From NCBI GenBank assembly GCA_034387635.1, contig JAOANU010000001.1:1922001-1986000 (forward strand): a stretch of 64,000 bases of DNA, read 5' to 3'. A program made the translations under genes and the position numbers. The notes beneath the pieces are model-generated. The model did no database searches and was not told the origin of the DNA. It saw only the letters and a list, made by a program, of their open reading frames with translations. The DNA is from Rhodosporidiobolus odoratus. Its lineage: Eukaryota; Basidiomycota; Microbotryomycetes; Sporidiobolales; Sporidiobolaceae. Position 1 is the stretch's first letter. Each line of letters begins with the position of its first letter. Below are positions 56,801 through 64,000 of this stretch, in pieces.

Positions 56801-59800
56801 GGCGCCGGCGACTGGTCCCACGTTCAACTCCTCAAATACCTCATCTCGGTCAAAGAAACCTTGACCACGGCCGAACGAGATCGACTTCGCAAAACCGCAT
56901 TCTTACCCAAAGATGGTGAAGCCAAGGTGGAGCAACCCGCAGGTTTGGATGGGGTCAAGCCACGGCCTAGGACGATTCGGTACAGGCCCAGCGAGTTGTA
57001 TGAACCGACGGCCGAGTTTAGGGAGCTGGGATTGCCGGTGATTGAGTGGGGTGATGTCAATGTCAAGTGGCGAGCGGGGTCGGAGGAGGGTGAGCTGCTT
57101 TGTCTTTGCTTTCCCCGGTTCTCTTGCTGACCTTGAATCGCTACCCGTAGCCAAGCTCCTCTTCGACCTTGGATTACTGCGCAAGCCGCCGGTTGAGACT
57201 ATTCTGGAGATAGCGTCGTCGGGCAAAGATGAGGCGAAGAGGGAGAAGGCGTTGCGTTACTTCCTCGACGGCTGCGTTACCCTGGGCTACTCGCAAACAT
57301 GTACGCTTCCCTCGTCTTGCAACCCGAGCTTCGACAGAAGGGAACTGACTCGCTACTATGCCCGCAGACTCGCCTACCAAGCATAAGCTCGCTTTCGTCC
57401 CCGCCGTCTCGAAAGGCGCTCCCATCCTAGTCAAGCCAACAGAAGTCTACGGCAGCTCCGATGCCGCCCTCCTCGGCTTCCCCGTCCTGTCGCTCAAGTA
57501 CGCTGCCGAAGAAAGCCGCTTCCAACTTCGTCGCGATCCTCTCCCGCAAGACCTCGTCGCCGCTCTCGTCTCAGAGCCTCCCAAAACCGTCGCCGAGGCT
57601 TCCAGGGTTTTCGCCTATCTCTCCGGCCAAATCTCCGGCTTCTCGTCTTCGGATATCGAAGCACTTCGCTGGGCATCCTTCATACCCGTTCGCAAGCCCG
57701 CCGCAACGACTTACGAGCCGCTCCCGCCCGTGAATATTTACTTCTCTACCGCCGATACCTCCCTCCCTGCCGGTCTCAAGAGCTTGTTCACGACTCTACC
57801 TGACTTTGGGCCGGCGGCAAGACCTTTTTTGGTTGCAGTTGGGGTGAAGGAAGCTCCGTCTACTGTGGAGATTACTACCATGCTCATTGGGGATCCGGCG
57901 AAGTTTTATGATCTCGCTGGGGCTTCTGACCGATACCTCTCCGGTTCGTCCCCCTCTTACACCTGCTTCGTGCGGTCTGACTGACCTCTAGCGTTCGTAG
58001 TCCTTCGCCTCATTGCTGTAAACTATTCCTCCCTTCCTTCGACCCTTCGAAGCCGCATGAGAATGTCGCCTTTCTTCCTCGGTACTAAGCGGATTACTGC
58101 GACTACGTCGGCGAACGCGGGGAAGACGCTGCTAGACCAGGATAGTGACGAGGACGATGAGGAAGGAGGCGAGTCGACGCTGGTGTATCAGTTGGCGAGG
58201 GCGACTGATTTGGCTATCAACGATGAGCCGGCCAGTGCGTGCCCGTCTATCTAACAGCCTCTTGCAGAGTGTCACTGACCCTGACCTACCTTGACTCCAG
58301 CTTTCCGAGTCTTCGAAGCCGACATGCTCTCCTGCCCGCAAGAAGACGCCCTCGAACACCTAGCCGAACAACTCGGTTCAAACCGCATCTCCAAACTCGT
58401 CACCGAGCACTTCCGCACCCCCGGTGAAGCCGACAGTGGGTCGAAGCGCGCGTTGGATTTGAAGAGGACTTTGGCGGAACGGACTTTTCTGTTCTTGTCG
58501 GATCGGAGGGGGCAGTATGGGAAGGGGGAGTTGAAGCATGAGCCAGACTGGATTCAGAAGCATTTGGAGGTGGCGGAAGTTCGGTGAGTATCTGTTCCAT
58601 TCCTTCTCTCCCAGCCTGTGCTTCCCACTTTTCCTGGCGTTTTTGCCCACTTTCAGTGACCCTTCGCTGCATCCTCTAACATGTCTCCTACGTCAGGTCT
58701 ATCGAGCTCGTCCGAACCCTCAACAGCCCTCAAGGCCTCAAGAAAAACTCGTCCGTCGCGTCCGCCTGTGTCAAAGCCGCGCCGAACGGCAACGTCCAGG
58801 TTTTCGTCTCGCAGTCGGTCGAAGTTGACTATTACGAGATCTCGTTGGGATTGTGCAAGTTGCTCCTGGCGAAGATGCGGCCAAACGATGCATTGTTGCT
58901 GGTCACCATCTTGCAAACGACGTGCGTAGCGCTTTTACTAAAATCACTTCCTAAATGCTGTACTCGGGACTAATCAAATGGTTGCATGCAGACTGAAGAG
59001 CCTCAGGCGCCGAGGGTTCCAAGTCGACCGCCTCATTAACGCTCGCAAGGCTGAGAAGGAGGCAGCCGAGCAGCGCATGCGGGAAGAGCGCTTGCAGCAG
59101 CAGCTCCAAGCGTCGCAGAAACTCGTGCGCCACTCATGTCTCTCCCTCGCTACGAGAGCGGGACTGACTCTTCTCTCTGGCCGTAGTCTGCGACGAAGCT
59201 CGACGAATATACCGAAGAGCTGTCTGGGATGTTCCCCGACGCTGACGTCGGGTTCCTCCGCACCCTGCTCAACACGCAAGACCCACCTCAGCTCGAGAAC
59301 GCTGCGAACCAACTGCTCTCTACCTCACAGTACCCGAAGAGGCGGGACCAGCAACCACCGGGCGCTCTGCCATCTTCTCCTTCCTCGCAGTCCGTCTCGA
59401 GTCATGCCCAGCACCAGCCCTCTTCCGGAGGTGGGCTATTCGCGAACCTCCGCAAGCAATTCGGGCGCTCCGACTCCCGCTCGTCGAATTCATCACCCCT
59501 GCCGCCGCCGCCAAGCCTGACTTCCTCAAACGGAACACCTTCAACAACTGGGACCGTAGCACAACGCCCGCCGGGCATGTCACCCGGTCCTCATCGACCC
59601 GACTCCATCCCAACCTCGACAGATGCGATCCGTGCCAACCTTACCCGGGCGATCCAGGTTAGCATTCTTTTCCCCGAATGCGGGAGAACCAGAGTTGCTC
59701 ATTCACCGTCCCTGTCTTGTCTGCAGGCCTCCCGCCCTGAGACGGCTTCGAACGTCTCGAATGCTGTCGAGAAGACTCAAGTCAAGGAGGAGAGCGCCTA

Positions 59801-60525
59801 TTGCGATTCTTCTGCGGCTGCCGACCTGTCTTTCATTGCCGACGTCGGTGGCATGCGATTCTTTACCAGCAAGGACGTGCCAGAGCCGTACGTGCTTCTC
59901 CCTTGATCCCGTCTTTCCTCGGCATGTGACGCTGATAAGCCTCACGCAACAGCACAAATTTCGTCGCCGAGAACCACGACGCCCTCATCCGTTTCACCAC
60001 TCAGGTTATCCGGCCGATCGGAGACGTCTTCGGGCTCGACCCGAGGGCTCTTCATGTCTTTCACGACCTGGCAGGCCCGTACGTCCACGTTCGCTCCGAT
60101 TCTGGCCAGCTAGAATTGATCAGCTGACCCCCCTCGTCTTTTACTTGCAGCCTTATTGCATTCAACAGAGGAGGATCGATCTACCTCAACTTCCGCTACT
60201 ATCTTGCCTGGTCCGTATAAATGTCTCCACTACCTCTTGTGACTGCGACTGACCTGACCTTCGCGCCATAGGCATGACAAGCTCGTCAGCGATGGTCGCC
60301 TGGAGGAGCCCTTCATCTCGACTTACCATACCATTGCGCACGAGCTTAGTCATAAGTACGCCTATCGCTCTCCAGTTGTCCCGATATACGCAGTACTAAT
60401 CCCGCCTGGTTCACAGCCTCGTTAAACCCCACGATACCGAATTCTCCTTCTACTTCTCTTCGTTTTGCGAGGAATACTTTGTCCCGATGGCAAAGCTCTT
60501 GCATAGTGTCCAGGTGACGGCGTAG
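53894..60525 (+). CDS. Giant GHKL-ATPase / DUF3684 protein with C-terminal HExxH motif
   Basis: About 17 exons and 1,820 residues. The N-terminus is an Hsp90/sacsin-type ATP-binding fold: VYRELLQNSDDAGASHVELH (N box with the catalytic Glu and Asn; the Asp pair crosses the first intron), MVRNDGFVFRKEDW, and GAFGVGFYSLFSLCDEP (glycine lid motif). The long middle corresponds to the fungal DUF3684 family. A coiled-coil segment lies at about 59030-59125 (AEKEAAEQRMREERLQQQLQ). The last exons read PRALHVFHDLAG, FNRGGSIYLNFRYYLAWHD and HELSHNLVKPHDTEF, the last giving HExxH-x5-H. Role unknown; by analogy to sacsin and Hsp90, an ATP-dependent chaperone is possible. Start ATG 53894 gives MPNFKDLLKDGQDEQVSVNQ. 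Confidence 0.87.
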
Positions 60526-60770
60526 ACAGCCGCTCTCTGTTCGTTTTACAGCGTCTTTCCAGACTTGTCCGTCTTTGTCTTGCATCTTTAGCATCCCCTG
60601 TCGTACATTTTCTTCCTCCTCGGTCTTCTCGCAGTCAGCTGTATCGTTTGCCAGTCTTTCGTCGCTATGGTTTCTTAGGTACAAGCACTTCATTGCTGCT
60701 CAATTGACTTATGCTATGCTGCTACATGCGAGAGATGAGAGGGGGAAAGAAAAGCGGTATTATGCGGTCT

Positions 60771-61786
60771 TCACAACTCCTTCGACTTCTCCTTAGGACC
60801 TTCCCAGAACCTAACGCCCTCCTTGCGCTCGAGGTCGAAACCGGGCATGCGTTGAGAGTAGAAGAGGTGGTCGGTGACGTTGAACGATTCCGGTTCTTTC
60901 TCGCCGCCAAAGTCGAAGAGAGCCGGGAAGGCGAGCCACATGCTGCAAGGGGGAGACAAGCGAGTCAGTTTTGAAGTCCAGGGCGTGACTTGGAACCCCT
61001 CGCAGTTGCTGTAGGAATCGATGGGGAGGGACAAGAAAGGAAAGGAAAGGAAAGGCAGGGAAAGTAAAAGAGAACATGCTTACTTCCTCCCTTCGTCCGC
61101 AATCAGCGTGCCACAAGTCTTGCAGCGCACCTTGCACGGCAAGTGACGGCCAACTTTCTGCTCGTTGCAAGGGTTTGGGGTCAGCCAGCCGCGTTTCCGA
61201 ACAAGATTCGAAGGGAGGCCGAGTGCGTGGAAGGAATATGTCCCCGGTGCGGTACTGGCAGAGATGTGACAGAGGGAAAGGGGACGTACGCTGTCGTGAG
61301 TCTGGTAGAACGCGAGATGCTCAAGCGAAGCATCGTCGAAGCGGATCATGTGCTTTTTGAACAGGGTTGCACGCTGCGAGGTGGCTCCGTGCACAACCTG
61401 GCATGTTCTGCGGATTCGGTGGAGAATCAGCCCCTCCTCGGAACGGATAGGGAGGACCTCGGGGAAACGTACGTGCACCAGCAGCAGACGGAAGAGACGG
61501 GGTCGGCGTTAGCCTCGAACTTGACGGCTTTGCAGTGGCAGTGACCCTGGTCCGAAGTGTAGCGAGGTCAGCCTACTTTCTTACTCTCTTCTTCTGGTGT
61601 ATCACGGCCCACTGACCTTGTACTTGGCCTCGAAACCCTCCTTCTTTGTGTTGTACGGCTCGACATCCGGGAAAGGCGACTCCTCCGTGAAGTTCTTGTC
61701 CTGTGTCGAGGTCGGAGCGGGTCAGCTACTCTCAGTCCCGGTCGAGAAGAAGAAGGACGTACAGCGTGTTCGTGAGCTCCGCCCAT
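60771..61786 (-). CDS. GFA/CENP-V-like zinc protein (DUF636)
   Basis: Member of the glutathione-dependent formaldehyde-activating enzyme fold. About six small exons. In order: MGGAHEHA, DKNFTEESPFPDVEPYN, GHCHCKAVKFEAN (first CxC zinc site), CCWCTTCQVVHGA (CxCxxC site, split by an intron), RFDDASLEHLAFYQTHDS, KVGRHLPCKVRCKTCGTLIA (third Cys site), and MWLAFPALFDFGGEKEP. The order of Cys motifs matches the family. It begins with a longer, partly acidic N-terminus than bacterial members. No catalytic role in formaldehyde metabolism can be claimed, because most eukaryotic members have unknown activity. Ends KEKSKEL at 60771; the 3' end converges with the DUF3684 gene 246 bp away. Confidence 0.85.
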
Positions 61787-62393
61787 GGTTTTAGACTTTT
61801 TGGCGGGAGGGGGGGAAGTGGGGGGAGAGTGAGGAATGTTGGGCAAGTGACTTGTGTCGGGCTATGCAGGGCAAGACGGTAAGGTTCAGAAGAGGGGACG
61901 GAGACCTTGTGTGTTCGCTTACAGGAGAGAAGGCGTGTATGTGCTTCGACAAGTTGTAGCTGAGAAGGTCCGGCGAGTCGACTTGGCTACTGTGAGAGGC
62001 TGGGGCGAGGTAGACTAGCTGTAGGGCGTGAGAAATCAGACGAGTGAACACCAGTAAGGTGTATAAGGAGGAGAAGGGACAGCAGAGCGGAGCGCGACGC
62101 AGGGCAGCAGCCGATCCATTCGTGTCATCGCAGAGGAAAATTCTCCCGCATCGCAAGCGGACTTGCAAATTGTTGCAAAACGACTCCACGCCTCAAAGCT
62201 TTATGTCGCTGATCTCCCTACGAAAAGACGAAGAGGGGCTTCAAAAATGGTCCACACTGACGCGGAACGGTCCGGGACGAGCCAGTCGTGATGAAATGGT
62301 AGAGCTGGCAAGTGTTTTTGGCCTTGCTTGCTTTGTCAAGGCGCGTGTACAGAACTCTGATGCACGAGCCCAGTTAGACCTCGAGTGGAGTGG
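61787..62393. other. Intergenic region upstream of the GFA gene
   Basis: About 600 bp with the promoter of the GFA-like gene and the 3' flank of the broken F-box-like gene. Nothing else is visible. Confidence 0.45.
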
Positions 62394-63425
62394 TTAGCAC
62401 ACGAGATAGACATGAGAATGGTTGCAAGCTGATGTCTTCTTTTTCTCCCTGACGGAGGCAGTCAAGTGTTGACTACTACCATCAGCGTAATCGTCCTCGT
62501 CCTCATAGTACCCATCTTGCCTCCTGCCCTTGATGCCAGCGACCGCCTCGTGATAGCGCTGCTTCTGTGTTTGGTCGTGGCCTTCGAACCCCAGTGCTTC
62601 AACTGCAGCACCTCTCACCTCGATCCCCACAGCAGCCTTGTCCACAAGGTACTCTACGTCTGGATGACCAAGCTCTTCAGGCCACTGTGGCCATACCCAT
62701 CCGCCCTCAAATTCCCAACCCTCGACAGCAGCCCATACCGGGTCGTCACCTTGCATGCAATGCACGTGCTCTAGCTCGAGGCTTCTCAATGTCGGATATT
62801 TGGTATCCTTACCGATGAGCTGCAAGATCTTGTGATATTGTGCCGTGTTATGCTTTTCGATGCACAGCGTCTCGAGAGGTAGGGTTCGAAGAGCGGCGTC
62901 GAGTGCAGGGTCGTGGAAGGGAAGGGGCAATCCACACGGAGTGTAGGGAGTGCGCTGAGCGTAGACAAGGCGGCGACGGAGTTCGGTGTAGCAGAGAACG
63001 AGCCTCCAGACAGGGTAAGCTTGAGAAGGCGGGAGGGTTGCGAAAGGTAGGAAACGAAGCTGGGGAAGTGCTGGTCGGCATGAATCTCAAGGCCCTCGAG
63101 GTTAGGGACGGAAGATAGGATGTCCTTGTAGATCTGTGGGCCGGCCGCCTCAGGCAGGAGAAGGGAGGTGATCTGCCTGCGCTGAAAAGGCCCCAACCTC
63201 GCGCTGATCGGACCTTCGGGCCTGTCCCACCGTTGTTTGCTGAGCCTCAGCTGCTCGAAGATCTGATCGAGTTTCTCGGACGGCAGAGTGGACAAGCGGT
63301 CGCGTTACGAGAGGATAGGAGGGCGAGGACGGGCGGGATTAGGGATGACGAAGACCTGAACGACGAATGTGTCAGCGCGAGAAGCGGGGGATAGCACTCA
63401 TACGTACCCGTCCGACCTTGACCAT
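62394..63425 (-). pseudogene. Broken F-box-like/LRR gene
   Basis: Reading from ATG 63425: MVKVGR, an intron (GTACGT...TTCAG), then VFVIPNPARPRPPILS followed by an in-frame TAA (63307-63305). The frame continues directly after the stop with RDRLSTLPSEKLDQIFEQLR, an F-box-like start, then leucine-rich text (ITSLLLPEAAG, VPNLEGLEIHADQH, LLKLTLSGGSFS). Near 62930-62945 the coding signal moves to another frame (LPLPFHDPALDAALRTLPLE, TLCIEKHNTAQYHKILQLIG) and runs to 62394 with an acidic tail (YYEDEDDYADG). F-box proteins bind Skp1 in SCF ubiquitin ligases. One stop and one frameshift point to a pseudogene. A 66-nt non-standard intron (GTGGAT) could explain the second break, and base-call errors could explain either. 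Confidence 0.6.
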
Positions 63426-64000
63426 GACTCCTGCGTCTGATCGGCAGATTAGTGGTGAGAGAGCGCGCGACGTTAAGACAGAGAGTCCAGGCCGCTGGAA
63501 GGCGGCTGAAGTGCGAGCTTGGCATGCGCGTCTGCGAAGATAGGCTGATGCGGCCTTGATCGAATGCACTGCGCGACTGCGAGACTGTCTGACTGGACGG
63601 AAAGAGACGAACAGAGGACCTCACTGATTCGCTCAGAATGACGCGGTAAAAGCAGCCTTGTGGCCGGGGATCCAGAGCAGGTGCCGTAGGCCGGGCTGTT
63701 ACTATGTTACTTGCGGGAAGTAGAGGGAAGCGCTTCCGGCTTGTCAGCGGAAGATGGACAAGCGAGAGACGCGACAGTCGTGAGCCGAATCCGGTTCGAC
63801 CCGATCAACTTCTTCTGGCTTCATTCACCATCGCTCACACCATACCGACACGCTCTAGACTCGCCAGTAAGTCGCTCAGAGCACTTCTTGTCACCCTGAC
63901 CCACACCAGGTGAGCTCCTCTCCCTTATACCGCTCTGGTGGGAATCTGCTCCCCCACTCACTGGCAGTGCGGACTAGCTGTTTCACGACAACGCTTCTCT
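63426..64000. other. Right edge, no supported gene
   Basis: Several short plus-strand open frames (from 63704 and 63711) end inside the window. They could be first exons of a gene beyond the edge, since GT-type donors follow at about 63910, but no domain is recognisable. Confidence 0.35.

Noticed and set aside
63704..63913. Plus-strand open frames at the right edge
   Set aside because: Too short and without domain; could be a first exon, but this cannot be supported inside the window.
1..64000. Mobile elements, CRISPR arrays, secondary-metabolite cluster
   Set aside because: No transposase, reverse transcriptase, terminal repeats, spacer arrays or PKS/NRPS genes were found; neighbouring genes are unrelated housekeeping functions.

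Overview
This window reads as nuclear DNA of a GC-rich basidiomycete yeast, most likely from the red yeasts (Rhodotorula/Rhodosporidium-like, Microbotryomycetes). The evidence is protein-coding genes cut by many short GT-AG introns with CTGAC/CTGAT branch-like sites, Ser/Pro/Ala-rich low-complexity tails, very short intergenic gaps on both strands, and a set of conserved fungal housekeeping proteins. The taxonomic call is an inference from style and gene content. I see no mobile element, CRISPR array, rRNA or convincing tRNA. Coordinates of multi-exon genes give the span from start codon to stop codon; introns are described in the text.

Left part (1-17.7 kb): a NAT9-like acetyltransferase (+), a Ser/Pro-rich protein (-), the DNA polymerase delta catalytic subunit POL3 (-, about 22 exons), gluconokinase (-), OHCU decarboxylase of urate breakdown (+), an alpha-arrestin with a PPxY motif (-), a 1.7 kb non-coding gap with a G23 tract, and a single-pass membrane protein (+).

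Middle (18-38.4 kb): a GRAM-TBC-EF-hand Rab GAP (Gyp2/Mdr1 type), a GATA zinc-finger regulator, riboflavin gene RIB3, a prolyl-4-hydroxylase-like dioxygenase (-) back to back with the vesicle tether USO1/p115 (+), the SAGA subunit SPT7 (-), and a PARP-type zinc-finger protein (+). USO1 carries an unusual DPF-repeat tail after its normal p115-like end. The PARP-finger protein has a tail made of symmetric, similar exons.

Right part (38.4-64 kb): a 2 kb gap without a recognisable gene, a zinc-binding FAR1/FLYWCH-like protein (-) head-to-head with an HDDC2-type nucleotidase (+), an anillin/Bud4-like septum scaffold with a C-terminal PH domain (+), a TMEM198-like membrane protein (-), a membrane J-domain protein (-), a giant GHKL-ATPase/DUF3684 protein (+) ending in a zincin-like HExxH motif, a GFA/CENP-V-like zinc protein (-), and a broken F-box-like gene (-). 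The genes are not an operon or a metabolic cluster. The most promising observations are the USO1 tail, the DUF3684 C-terminal metal-site motif, the cassette exons of the PARP-finger gene, and the broken F-box gene.
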